Shown piece after piece: positions 1 through 7,283 of a stretch of 22,684 bases of DNA. The notes under the pieces were generated by a model. The model saw nothing but the letters and a program-made list of their open reading frames with translations. It searched no databases and was not told the origin of the DNA. Position 1 is the stretch's first letter, and each line of letters opens with the position of its first letter. Source of the stretch: an uncultured Collinsella sp. GTDB taxonomy: Bacteria > Actinomycetota > Coriobacteriia > Coriobacteriales > Coriobacteriaceae. The translations under genes and the position numbers were made by a program. The stretch covers positions 1-22,684 of the forward strand of contig CAADVJ010000195.1 in NCBI GenBank assembly GCA_900752475.1, read 5' to 3'.

Positions 1-1485
1 GAGGGCGGCCGCCGCCGTCGCGGCGTTGTCACCCGTGGCGGCAAGAGCGCCCGCGGACTTCTGGACCGCGGCGACCTGCGCAGCCGGCTTGGGGGCAGCG
101 GCCGTGGAGCTCGCCTGGGTCGACGTCACGGACGGCACGTCGGTCCCGCTGCCGCCGCCCGGCTGCGGCGTGGGAGCCGGGGTGGGTTCAGGCTGCGGGG
201 CGGGCTCGAGTTCGGCCGCATCTCCAGAGCTGATTACCACGTTACGGGCGACCTCGTCGGAAGTTCTAATGTCCTGGATGACAGACGACCCGGGAACGCC
301 GATGACACGCCCACTTCCAACGGTGTCGCGCACGGTACCTCCGTCGGGAATCGCAATCTTTAACCCTCCCTCAAGTTTGATATAGGGGGCCCTGAAGGAC
401 CCCATATTGACGGCATAGACTGCCGCCGTCGAGCCCGACGCCACAACATTTGATTGAAAGAAGCTAATTCGAGGGGTAGCCGACGGGGAGCCAGACTGTG
501 AAAAAATTCCATAGACATCTTTGCGATTTGCCCCTACAAGCTCATCAGCCCCGGCATCACCTTGAGCCGTGAGGTTCGAGCGATTGACGCGTATCCATGA
601 CGCCCCGTCTTGCACGCGTATCCAAACACCAGCCGAGATTTTTCCCGCGCTCCCTGTCGCGAGCGAAACATCCGCCCCGTTGGCAATCTTCAAATATGTT
701 TCCGTCTTAATACCAAACGAATACAGAGCGACCGACATGCCCCCTGCATTACCCGCCGTCGCATTTAATTTAGCGTTGTCCACCATGATACAGCCACCAT
801 GTTTGGCGCTGTAGTCCGCCTCTTCGGCCTGTGCACCCTCGATGGCAGAATGCCTGGGAGGAACATTTTCGGCAAGGACTGCAAAGACATCGGCGTTCGA
901 CTTTGCCTCGACATGGACGTCAGCACCATTCTTTATGGCTATGTCGCCCGCTGCCGCATGGATACCAATGGATTCATATGCTCCGCCCGTGGCTGTCACG
1001 TTAACGTCAGCGCCATCAATGGTCACATCGCCACCGGCATTGCCGTCGCCTATCGCCGTAATCACATCGGTCTGGGCCGTCGCATTCAGGGTGCCGTCGC
1101 CGGTAATGGCAAGGTTACCGTTCTTAACAGCAATGGCGCTCTGCCCGGCATCGGCCGTTACGGTGTTGATGCCCGTCACGCCGATGGTGAGGTTGCCCTT
1201 GGCGCCGATGGAGCCTCCGTCGTAGCCGTTGAGCTTCATGTCGTTAGCGCCATCCCAGGACCAGGTTCCCGCCTCGTCGCCGGCAGCGGTGCCCGCGTCG
1301 TACTGCGTGCCGCCGACGTTGACCCACTCGGCGGCGAGCGCCACGCTCGGCAGCAGCAGCTGGCCGACCATGAGCACACAGGCCCCCGCGCAAGCAAGTT
1401 TTGCCCCCACGCGGCGCCACGTTCCGTGAGAGAGCGAGCACGCGCGGTCGTGGTCGATTGGGTTGTCATGGATTTGCTTTCGCAT
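1..1485 (-). CDS. Secreted surface protein with LAATG sorting motif, 3' end outside window
   Basis: This frame is open for 495 codons from the ATG at 1485 to the window edge; I checked every codon and found no stop. An AAGGAGG ribosome binding site lies 5 bases upstream. Residues 1-52 look like a long signal peptide: a basic n-region to about 29, a hydrophobic core with LLLPS, and cleavage probably after VALA. The middle is rich in Gly, Ala, Asp and Asn with repeated IxNGADVxV-like units, suggesting a repetitive beta-strand (beta-helix-like) fold. A Pro-rich linker (PAPQPEPTPAPTPQPGG) starts near residue 430. Residues 481-487 read LAATGDN, a variant of the LPXTG sortase signal, followed by an Ala-rich start of a membrane segment; the positive tail would lie beyond the window. 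Likely a wall-anchored protein of unknown ligand. It is divergent from the LuxR-type gene. Confidence 0.85.
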   Translation of the reverse strand, partial: MRKQIHDNPIDHDRACSLSHGTWRRVGAKLACAGACVLMVGQLLLPSVALAAEWVNVGGTQYDAGTAAGDEAGTWSWDGANDMKLNGYDGGSIGAKGNLTIGVTGINTVTADAGQSAIAVKNGNLAITGDGTLNATAQTDVITAIGDGNAGGDVTIDGADVNVTATGGAYESIGIHAAAGDIAIKNGADVHVEAKSNADVFAVLAENVPPRHSAIEGAQAEEADYSAKHGGCIMVDNAKLNATAGNAGGMSVALYSFGIKTETYLKIANGADVSLATGSAGKISAGVWIRVQDGASWIRVNRSNLTAQGDAGADELVGANRKDVYGIFSQSGSPSATPRISFFQSNVVASGSTAAVYAVNMGSFRAPYIKLEGGLKIAIPDGGTVRDTVGSGRVIGVPGSSVIQDIRTSDEVARNVVISSGDAAELEPAPQPEPTPAPTPQPGGGSGTDVPSVTSTQASSTAAAPKPAAQVAAVQKSAGALAATGDNAATAAAAL

Positions 1486-1515
1486 GTGAGCCTCCTTGTC
1501 GTAAGGGGTGCTTCT

Positions 1516-1530
1516 GTAACACCATGTTAC
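1516..1530. promoter_or_regulatory. Inverted repeat upstream of the surface protein gene
   Basis: GTAACA-cca-TGTTAC is a perfect 6-base dyad 31 bases upstream of the leftward start at 1485. The position suits an operator near the transcription start. I could not fix a convincing -35/-10 pair around it, so the regulatory role is inferred. Confidence 0.4.
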
Positions 1531-1612
1531 GGGAAGATAGCCGGATCCCGGGGCACAAATTCTCAAGTGGCGCATCTGCCAGCGCAAAAGGCGACAAGCG
1601 CGCAATCGCCGA

Positions 1613-1620
1613 GGGGGGGG
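1613..1620. repeat. G8 homopolymer between divergent genes
   Basis: A run of eight G lies in the 217-base divergent spacer, about 83 bases before the LuxR-type start and 128 bases before the surface protein start. Such tracts can change length by slippage; whether this one does is unknown. Confidence 0.6.
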
Positions 1621-1661
1621 TCTTCGCTTTCCAAAGGCCCGCACATACCATCCTGGTCTAC

Positions 1662-1677
1662 AACCGAGGAAACGGTT
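1662..1677. promoter_or_regulatory. Inverted repeat just upstream of the LuxR-type gene
   Basis: AACCG and CGGTT form a 5-base dyad with a 6-base spacer, ending 25 bases before the TTG start at 1703. It is a candidate operator, possibly for autoregulation. The arms are short, so chance is a real alternative. Confidence 0.3.
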
Positions 1678-1702
1678 ATTCCGTCCACCCAAAGGACCGT
1701 TC

Positions 1703-2785
1703 TTGAACCTGAGTAAGACTAAAATCAACGCGCTTCTGGCACTCGCACTGTTTACCTTCGCCTTCCTTGCTGCCGAGTTTCGCTTCGATATCAATATCGG
1801 GCTACTCGCCGGCGCCGAGCGCGTTGTGCTCGCACAGGGCTTTATTCTGGGTGCGAGCGTGCTCGGCTTTATCGGATACGCGCCGCTGCTCGGGCTCGCA
1901 CAGCGCAAAGGCCACTCACTGGCAGCCGTCAACGCCGCCGCCGTCCCTATCGTCATCCCGGGATTGGCCCAGATCCAGTTCCCCACGGGTCCGCTTACCC
2001 TCGAGATTCTGGGCCGCATCGCATTCTTTGGGCTCGGACTGTTAGGCGCCGCAACGCACCACGCCTTTTCGTTGGCATTCCAAGATGGCCCCAAACTCGC
2101 CACTGGAGCGGGAGCAACCTATGCCGCCGGCGTCGTCTTTGATCTCGCCGAGCGCCGCTACATGGGACTTGTCATGCTCGGCATCGCCGTGCTCTCGACC
2201 ATTTCCATCCTGGCCGTGGAGGCCGGCGCCGATCCCAACCTGGGCCTTGTCGTCTTTTACCTGAGCTCGGGCTTTTTTGTCACGTTCTTTACCGCCACCT
2301 TTACACAACTGGCACCGCGCATGCATGCACCCGCCCTCTGGGCCGGCATGGGGCGCGCCGCCAACAATGTATGTGCATTCACTACATCGGGCATCTCGCT
2401 TGCCCTCGTGACCTCGGGCAACGTTGCCCTCATCATGATCGGTGCGCTCATGCTGCTTGTGGCGGCGAGTATGGCGTTTGTAGCCGCGGGCCTGTTCCGC
2501 CTGCCCCAAACCGAGCAGGAGCGCGAGCGCGAGCAGCTGGCAGAAGAAGCACTCGCCGCCCCCACCATCGAGGAGCAGCGCCAGGCCTTCATCGCCAACC
2601 ACGCTCTCACCCCACGCGAAGTTGACGTGCTCATAGCCGTGACCCAGGATGAACGCCCGCTCAAGCAGATCGCCGAGGAGCTCGGCATCTCGATGCGCAT
2701 GGTACAGCGCCACCTGAGCTCTATCTACCAAAAGACCGACACGCAGACGCGCGCCGGTCTCACCAAGGCCTTCCCCTCCGCCTAA
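1703..2785 (+). CDS. Membrane-embedded LuxR-type transcriptional regulator
   Basis: The 360-residue protein has about eight to ten hydrophobic segments between residues 9 and 265 (for example 42-66, 99-120, 153-172, 180-200, 240-263). A charged Glu/Arg linker follows (268-295), then a C-terminal LuxR/GerE helix-turn-helix at about 301-357 (LTPREVDVLIAV ... IAEELGISMRMVQRHLSSIY). This architecture, an MFS-like membrane sensor fused to a LuxR domain, is common and expanded in Coriobacteriia such as Eggerthella and Collinsella. The signal it senses is unknown. The TTG start is chosen because AAAGGA lies 6 bases upstream and the protein starts naturally there. It is divergent from the surface protein gene, which is its most obvious candidate target (inference), and it ends at a shared terminator. 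Confidence 0.85.
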   Translation: MNLSKTKINALLALALFTFAFLAAEFRFDINIGLLAGAERVVLAQGFILGASVLGFIGYAPLLGLAQRKGHSLAAVNAAAVPIVIPGLAQIQFPTGPLTLEILGRIAFFGLGLLGAATHHAFSLAFQDGPKLATGAGATYAAGVVFDLAERRYMGLVMLGIAVLSTISILAVEAGADPNLGLVVFYLSSGFFVTFFTATFTQLAPRMHAPALWAGMGRAANNVCAFTTSGISLALVTSGNVALIMIGALMLLVAASMAFVAAGLFRLPQTEQEREREQLAEEALAAPTIEEQRQAFIANHALTPREVDVLIAVTQDERPLKQIAEELGISMRMVQRHLSSIYQKTDTQTRAGLTKAFPSA

Positions 2786-2789
2786 AACA

Positions 2790-2830
2790 AAAACCACCAC
2801 AAAGGTGCCTGTCCCCTTTGTGGTGGTTTT
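2790..2830. terminator. Bidirectional terminator between convergent genes
   Basis: Arms at 2790-2805 and 2815-2830 form a 16-base-pair perfect stem with a 9-base loop. The T run at the end of the right arm and the A run at the start of the left arm let it work for both the LuxR-type gene and the leftward kinase-like gene. The loop side contains CCTGTCCCC, linking it to the dispersed GGGGACAG family. Confidence 0.85.
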
Positions 2831-2836
2831 GGTTGG

Positions 2837-3460
2837 CTAGCCTTCGAGCTGCGCCACTTTGTAGCGGTAGGCTGCGGCGATGACATCCTTGCAGCCTTCG
2901 CGGCCCAGCTTGGCGCGGTTGACGACGATGTCCTTGCCGCTCGTCATCTTCCACTTACCGGCACTGTAGCGCTTATAGAACGCCTCACGCGCCTTCTGCT
3001 GCTGTTTGACCAGCTTGGCGCCCTTCTTTTTGTTAAGGCCACGCTTCTTGCGCACGATCTCGACGCGGTCCTCAAAGGGTGCGGTCACCAACACGGCAAT
3101 GTGGCTGGGGTTGTTGCGCAGCAGGTAATCGGACAGACGGCCTTCGATAATGCAGCTCTCGGTCTCGCCCAGATCCAAAATCACCTGGCTCATCTTTTGG
3201 AACAACTTATCCGAGTACGAACGCGCATCGTAGCGGTCGGGCAGAAACGCCATGTTCTCCACGGCCAGACGCTCATCATAGGCGGCCATCTTATCGAGCG
3301 ACTCGCCCGCGCGCAGCGACGCACGTACCAGCAGCTCGTTATCGTACAGCGGAATCCCCAACTCGTCGGCAAGCATGCGGCCAATCTCGTGGCCCTCGGC
3401 GCCAAAGTCGCGCGCGATGGTAATGACCACAGGATTCTTCTTATTCTCCAGATCGCTCAT
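2837..3460 (-). CDS. Cytidylate kinase-like family protein
   Basis: The 207-residue protein begins with a P-loop-like nucleotide-binding segment at about 13-28 (ITIARDFGAEGHEIGR) followed by LADELGIPLYDNELL, the signature of the cytidylate kinase-like family (Cytidylate_kin2, PF13189). Members are thought to phosphorylate nucleoside monophosphates or related compounds, but their substrate is mostly untested. A later stretch (EGRLSDYLLRNNPSHIAVLVTAP) fits the family. The C-terminal third is rich in Lys and Arg. The ATG at 3460 is chosen because AAAGGAA lies 5 bases upstream; a longer reading to 3505 would run through a palindrome and lacks a ribosome site. It follows the amino acid transporter genes on the same strand, so it may be co-transcribed, though the palindrome at 3477-3507 stands between them. 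Confidence 0.8.
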   Translation of the reverse strand: MSDLENKKNPVVITIARDFGAEGHEIGRMLADELGIPLYDNELLVRASLRAGESLDKMAAYDERLAVENMAFLPDRYDARSYSDKLFQKMSQVILDLGETESCIIEGRLSDYLLRNNPSHIAVLVTAPFEDRVEIVRKKRGLNKKKGAKLVKQQQKAREAFYKRYSAGKWKMTSGKDIVVNRAKLGREGCKDVIAAAYRYKVAQLEG

Positions 3461-3476
3461 CGCGATTCCTTTCTCT

Positions 3477-3507
3477 ATGTGACAAAGGGGCTGTCCCTTT
3501 GCCACAT
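3477..3507. repeat. GGGACAG-type palindrome between permease and kinase-like gene
   Basis: Arms 3477-3489 and 3495-3507 pair over 13 bases with one mismatch and a 5-base loop. The core (CAAAGGGGCTGTCCCTTTG) resembles other intergenic palindromes in the window. It has no T run, so it is more likely a dispersed repeat or RNA-stabilising hairpin than a terminator. Confidence 0.6.
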
Positions 3508-3508
3508 T

Positions 3509-4147
3509 CTACGCTGCCACCATTCGCCTCTGATATGCGCGAACCAGCAGCGAGATACCAAAGTTGAGCACAAAGTACATCGCAAACACCAGGCCGTAGA
3601 GCATAAGCACCTGCGACAGGTCGATCGCGTGGGCCATCACCACGTTTGCCGTGTACATGAGCTCGGCCACGTTAATGCCCGAAAGATACGAGCTGTCCTT
3701 AATGACGGTCGTGCACTGGCTAAACAGCGCCGGAATGATCGTCTTAAACGTCTGCGGCAAAATGATGTAGCGCATGGTGGCAAAGAAGCCGAAGCCCTGG
3801 CTCTGCGCTGCCTCAAACTGGCCGCGCGGAATCGAGTTGAGGCCGCCGCGCACAATCTCGGCCATAACAGCGCTGGTAAACAGCGTAAAGGCGATGGTCG
3901 AAATCACAATGTCCAAACCCTGCACCGTAAAGTAGATAAACAGGATCCACAGCAGGTTTGGCGTGCAACGGAACAGTTCGATATAGGCGCTCACCAAAAT
4001 ACGGAACGGGCGGGGCGCATAGCTCTTAACGAGCGCCAGCACCGTGCCAAAGATGAGCGAGAAAAAGATCGACAGCGCCGAGATCTCGATTGTCTTAACA
4101 AAGCCGCCCCAAATGTAGAGCAGGTTGGTCGCGTTGAAGATTTCCAT
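3509..4147 (-). CDS. Polar amino acid ABC transporter permease (second permease)
   Basis: A 212-residue inner-membrane permease of the His/Glu/Gln/Arg family (HisM/GlnP/GluD type). About five membrane segments are visible: roughly 13-40, 50-75, 80-95, 135-155 and 175-205. The cytoplasmic coupling (EAA) motif, which contacts the ATPase, reads EAAQSQGFGFFATMRYIILP at about 112-131. It should pair with the permease encoded just upstream to form the channel. The ATG at 4147 lies 3 bases after the preceding stop, and GGAGG sits within the end of the upstream gene, indicating translational coupling. The exact substrate cannot be told from the permease. Confidence 0.9.
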   Translation of the reverse strand: MEIFNATNLLYIWGGFVKTIEISALSIFFSLIFGTVLALVKSYAPRPFRILVSAYIELFRCTPNLLWILFIYFTVQGLDIVISTIAFTLFTSAVMAEIVRGGLNSIPRGQFEAAQSQGFGFFATMRYIILPQTFKTIIPALFSQCTTVIKDSSYLSGINVAELMYTANVVMAHAIDLSQVLMLYGLVFAMYFVLNFGISLLVRAYQRRMVAA

Positions 4148-4150
4148 GCG

Positions 4151-4897
4151 CTAGGCCTCCTCTACGTTGTCGAGCCCCAGCTCGGCCAGGCTCACGCCGC
4201 GCGGACGCTCCTTGGAGCGGCGCTCGAGCCACTGCACCAGCATGGCGAGCGGAAAGCAGATGATGAAGTACATAAGGCAGCAGACGATGTATCCCTGCAG
4301 GTAACCGTACAGACTCACAAAGTTGTCGGAACGGTACATAAGGTCGCCGCCGGCCACAAGCGCCAGCACCGACGTGTTCTTGACCAGGTTGAGTGCCTGG
4401 TTACACAGCGGCGGCAGAATGATCTTGAATGTCTGGGGCAGCACGATGTACCAGTACGCCTGCGCACGGGTGAAGCCCTGGCTCTGGGCCGCCTCCATCT
4501 GACCGCGCGGAACCGCCTCGATACCAGTGCGGATGACCTCCGAAATGTAGGCCGCGTGATACAGGCCCACACCCAAGAAGCCCAGCACGAACGGAGCGAT
4601 GCGCACCGGCTGGTCGGCACCGGTTATGGCCTGCAAAAACTGCGGACCGGCCATGTACATAAAGAGCACCTGTACGGGCAACGGGGTGTTCTGGTAAAAC
4701 TCCACGTACACGCGGCTTATGGCGCGCAGCACGCGCGAACGAGTGGTAGAGAACACGCCCAGCAGCGTGCCCAGCACCAGCGACAGCAGCAGACCGGCAA
4801 CGACCACCTGCAGCGTCACGCCAAAGCCCTCCCAGAAGGGCCCCATGTTTTGAAATGTCGTCGACCAACGGTCGGCGTCAAATAATCCTTCGAGCAT
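4151..4897 (-). CDS. Polar amino acid ABC transporter permease (first permease)
   Basis: A 248-residue HisM/GlnP-family permease. After a short N-terminus it has a strong segment at about 25-47 (VTLQVVVAGLLLSLVLGTLL), further segments near 78-92, 100-118, 160-180 and 195-225, and a basic C-terminal tail. The EAA coupling loop reads EAAQSQGFTRAQAYWYIVLP at about 136-155. The motif FYQNTPLPVQVLFMY is typical of the family. The ATG at 4897 is chosen over a longer reading to 4930 because AAGGAAGG lies upstream and family members start here. It sits between the binding protein and the second permease, 25 bases from the binding protein gene. Confidence 0.9.
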   Translation of the reverse strand: MLEGLFDADRWSTTFQNMGPFWEGFGVTLQVVVAGLLLSLVLGTLLGVFSTTRSRVLRAISRVYVEFYQNTPLPVQVLFMYMAGPQFLQAITGADQPVRIAPFVLGFLGVGLYHAAYISEVIRTGIEAVPRGQMEAAQSQGFTRAQAYWYIVLPQTFKIILPPLCNQALNLVKNTSVLALVAGGDLMYRSDNFVSLYGYLQGYIVCCLMYFIICFPLAMLVQWLERRSKERPRGVSLAELGLDNVEEA

Positions 4898-4922
4898 TTG
4901 ATTCCTTCCTTGGACGATGCGC

Positions 4923-5798
4923 CTATACAAGACCCCAGGTCTTGACCTCTTGGTCGAGCCAGCCGTCGGCCAGGCGATCGCAAATCACCTGATCGACCAC
5001 GGCCGAAAGGTCGCAGCCCTTCTTGGTCGCCACGCCGTAGCCCTGCTCGCCAAACTTGACCTCGGGCTGCAGCAGCTCAACGGTCTCGTTCATGTAACCG
5101 GCCAGCGTGGAGCGGTCCATGGCAAAGACGTCGATATTGCCGGCGTCGAGCGAGCTCTTGATGATGGGGTAGCCGCTAAAGGCCCTAAACTCTGGTTTGC
5201 AGCTAAAGCCGTTGTCCTTGATCATCTGCTCGATGAGGCCCTGTGTGGTAGCACCCTGGCTCACGCCGATGACCTTGCCGTCCAGGTCCTCAATCGAGGT
5301 AAAGCCCGAACGCTTCTTGACCATGAGCCCCACGTAGTCGGTGCGGTACGGCGTCGAGAAATCCCAGCTCTTCTTGCGCTCGTCGGTGATGGTGTAGGTC
5401 GCCGCGACCACGTCGAGTTGGCCGTTATCGATCAGCGGGCCGCGTGTCTTGGGCGTTACGTCGGTAAACTCGACAAGCTCCTGGGCGCGGGCCTCCTTGT
5501 AGCTCACGTCAAAGACAGCAGCGGCGATCTGATAGCACAAATCGACTTCCATGCCCTCAAAGCGGCCTTTGGCGGTGTCGTAATAGCCATAGCCGGGAAC
5601 GTCTTTCTTAACGCCGGCATTCAGATGGCCACGCGATTTGATGGCCGCAAGCTTGGACCCCTTGTCGGAGTCCTCGCCGCTGGTGGAGTTGCCGCAACCG
5701 GTAAGCGCGGTCCCCGTCAGCGCAAGCATGCCGGCGCCAGCCAGCTGCAAAAAGTGACGGCGCGACACGGCCGCCCTCGTCATATCCGTCATGTCCAT
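4923..5798 (-). CDS. Polar amino acid ABC transporter substrate-binding lipoprotein
   Basis: A 291-residue extracellular solute-binding protein of family 3 (SBP_bac_3). The N-terminus has a twin-arginine motif (SRRHFL, residues 12-17), a hydrophobic core, and a lipobox LTGC with lipidated Cys35, so it is probably a Tat-exported lipoprotein on the outer face of the membrane. The mature part starts AIKSRGHLNAGVKKDVPGYG and contains GRFEGMEVDLCYQIAAAV and LIDNGQLDVVAATYTITDERKKSWDFSTPY, both typical of the family and fitting a glutamate/glutamine/arginine-type ligand. Several in-frame starts exist (GTG 5801, ATG 5798, ATG 5783) with no strong ribosome site; the start is uncertain by a few residues. 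It begins 8 bases after the ATPase stop. Confidence 0.9.
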   Translation of the reverse strand: MDMTDMTRAAVSRRHFLQLAGAGMLALTGTALTGCGNSTSGEDSDKGSKLAAIKSRGHLNAGVKKDVPGYGYYDTAKGRFEGMEVDLCYQIAAAVFDVSYKEARAQELVEFTDVTPKTRGPLIDNGQLDVVAATYTITDERKKSWDFSTPYRTDYVGLMVKKRSGFTSIEDLDGKVIGVSQGATTQGLIEQMIKDNGFSCKPEFRAFSGYPIIKSSLDAGNIDVFAMDRSTLAGYMNETVELLQPEVKFGEQGYGVATKKGCDLSAVVDQVICDRLADGWLDQEVKTWGLV

Positions 5799-5806
5799 CA
5801 CCGCGC

Positions 5807-6538
5807 CTAGTGCAGAATCTTGGACAGGAACTCGCGGCAGCGCGGGTTCTCGGGGTTATCGAAGAAGTGCTCAGGCGTGCCCTCCTCCAGAATGCGGCCG
5901 TCCTCCATAAAGATGACGCGGTCGGCCACCTGGCGCGCAAAGCCCATCTCGTGCGTCACGCAGATCATGGTGATATCCTCCTGCGCAAGCTCGATCATAA
6001 CGTCCAGAACCTCCTGGACCATCTCGGGGTCGAGCGCCGAGGTCGGCTCGTCAAACAGGATGATGGGCTGCTTGGTGCACAGGGCACGGGCGATGGCGAT
6101 GCGCTGCTGCTGACCGCCCGAGAGATTCTGCGGATACTCGCCGGCCTTATGCGCCATGCCGACGCGCTTGAGCGCGGCGATGGCGATCTCGGTCGCCTCC
6201 TCCTTGCTCTTCTTTTGCAGCTTGATGGGCGCGAGCGTCAGGTTGCCCAGCACCGTCATGTTGGGATACAGGTTGAACTGCTGAAACACCATGGAGCTGT
6301 ACTTGCGAGCCATCTCCAGGTGATTCTTTTTGGTGAGCGGCGTACCGTCGATGACGACCTCGCCCGACGTGGGCTCCTCCAGATAATCGACGCAACGGAT
6401 GAGCGTCGACTTACCCGAGCCGGAAGGCCCGATCATTACGAGCTTCTCGCCGCGCTTGACGGTGAGATTGATATCTTTGAGCACATGCAGGTCGCCAAAA
6501 TACTTGTTGAGATGCTTGATCTCGATCATGTCTGCCAT
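5807..6538 (-). CDS. glnQ: Polar amino acid ABC transporter ATP-binding protein
   Basis: A 243-residue ABC ATPase of the GlnQ/HisP type that powers import by the two permeases. Visible motifs are Walker A GPSGSGKST (37-45), Q-loop FQQ (85-87), signature LSGGQQQR (139-146), Walker B IILFDEP (159-165), D-loop SALD (167-170) and the switch histidine in CVTHEM (H196). Length and motif spacing match GlnQ. The ATG at 6538 has GGAAGGGA about 7 bases upstream. It is the first gene of the leftward operon ATPase, binding protein, permease, permease. The symbol is by family; the amino acid imported is not proven. Confidence 0.92.
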   Translation of the reverse strand: MADMIEIKHLNKYFGDLHVLKDINLTVKRGEKLVMIGPSGSGKSTLIRCVDYLEEPTSGEVVIDGTPLTKKNHLEMARKYSSMVFQQFNLYPNMTVLGNLTLAPIKLQKKSKEEATEIAIAALKRVGMAHKAGEYPQNLSGGQQQRIAIARALCTKQPIILFDEPTSALDPEMVQEVLDVMIELAQEDITMICVTHEMGFARQVADRVIFMEDGRILEEGTPEHFFDNPENPRCREFLSKILH

Positions 6539-6573
6539 GAATGTCCCTTCCCTGCGTTTACACGAGTTGAACT

Positions 6574-6579
6574 ATTGTA
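6574..6579 (-). promoter_or_regulatory. Possible -10 element of the amino acid transporter operon
   Basis: Reading leftward, TACAAT lies 36 bases before the ATPase start, in the only spacer upstream of the operon. No good -35 sits 16-18 bases further up, so the call is weak. Confidence 0.35.
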
Positions 6580-6644
6580 CGGAAAGAACCACGTTTCCGC
6601 AGCCCACACTACATTCCCGTAAAGAACCCGCAACCTTTAACCCA

Positions 6645-6711
6645 CTCATTGGGGACAGGCTTAAATGAGCACCTGCTCATTGGGTACTCATTTAAGTCTG
6701 TCCCCGATGAG
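6645..6711. repeat. Long GGGGACAG-type hairpin element
   Basis: Arms 6645-6669 and 6687-6711 pair over 25 bases with only two G-U type pairs and a 17-base loop. The arms contain GGGGACAG and CTGTCCCC. The loop repeats GCTCATTGGG, like the start of the left arm. It lies between the yqeY terminator and the transporter promoter, with no gene inside. It looks like a REP- or MITE-like dispersed palindrome. Confidence 0.75.
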
Positions 6712-6724
6712 TGCCCAGCCCAGC

Positions 6725-6755
6725 AAAAGGGGCGCGACCGCAATGGTCACGCCCC
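6725..6755 (-). terminator. Terminator of yqeY
   Basis: Arms 6729-6739 and 6745-6755 pair over 11 bases with one G-U on the leftward transcript, followed by TTTT (the A run at 6725-6728). It lies about 30 bases after the yqeY stop. Confidence 0.8.
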
Positions 6756-6785
6756 CTCAACATCAACTATGTACCGCTCGGCCCC

Positions 6786-7229
6786 TTACGCGAGTTTGGC
6801 TCCGACGATCTTTGCCGCGGCCGGCTTATCGAAGTTGCCGCCGGTGGCCTTGCCGAGTGCGCCCATAACCTGGCCCATCTGCTTCTTGGACGTGGCGCCC
6901 AGCTCGGCGATAACCTGCTCGATCAGGGCCTCGAGCTCCTCGCCCGAAACCTGCGTGGGCAGCAGGCTCTCCAGAATCTTGACCTGCTCGGTCAGGTTGT
7001 CGGTACGCTCCTGGTCGGTACCGGCCTTGATAGACATCTCCAGCGTCTCGCTCGTCTGCTTAATCAGACGCTTGATCATGCTGTTGACGTCTTCCTCGGT
7101 CACATCACGACGCTCGTTGACCTCGATGTTCTTCACCTCGGCCTTAACCTGACGAATGATAGACAGGCGAACCTTGTCCTTAGCCTTCATGGCCGCGATC
7201 ATTTCCTTCTGCAGCTCTTCGTTGGTCAT
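6786..7229 (-). CDS. yqeY: GatB/YqeY domain protein
   Basis: The 147-residue protein is a stand-alone YqeY-family protein. It has the helical N-terminal half (LQKEMIAAMKAKDKVRLSIIRQVKAEVKNIE) and the C-terminal half with SLLPTQVSGEELEALI and GQVMGALGKATGGNFDKPAAAKIV, which resembles the tail of the GatB amidotransferase subunit. Family members are thought to act on tRNA or aminoacyl-tRNA, but their role is not settled. Length matches the usual 147-150 residues when the ATG at 7229 is used; this ATG has GAGGAGG 8 bases upstream, while a longer reading to 7265 adds residues unlike the family. It follows the foldase gene by 54 bases on the same strand. Confidence 0.88.
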   Translation of the reverse strand: MTNEELQKEMIAAMKAKDKVRLSIIRQVKAEVKNIEVNERRDVTEEDVNSMIKRLIKQTSETLEMSIKAGTDQERTDNLTEQVKILESLLPTQVSGEELEALIEQVIAELGATSKKQMGQVMGALGKATGGNFDKPAAAKIVGAKLA

Positions 7230-7252
7230 CTGCAAATCCTCCTCAATAGTGC

Positions 7253-7278
7253 GGGCGGCACTCACACGAGCGCCGCCC
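7253..7278. other. Hairpin between the foldase gene and yqeY
   Basis: Arms 7253-7262 and 7269-7278 pair over 10 bases with one G-U on the leftward transcript and a 6-base loop. No T run follows, so it may partly attenuate or protect the mRNA between the two genes rather than end transcription. Confidence 0.5.
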
Positions 7279-7283
7279 CATGA

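Noticed and set aside
799..1716. A 305-codon plus-strand frame within the first 1.7 kb
   Set aside because: It is opposite the surface protein frame, which has a perfect ribosome site, signal peptide and sorting motif. The plus frame has none of these.
3101..4885. A 594-codon plus-strand frame opposite the two permeases
   Set aside because: Antisense to well-supported permease genes; composition rich in His, Gln and Arg is typical of a shadow frame.
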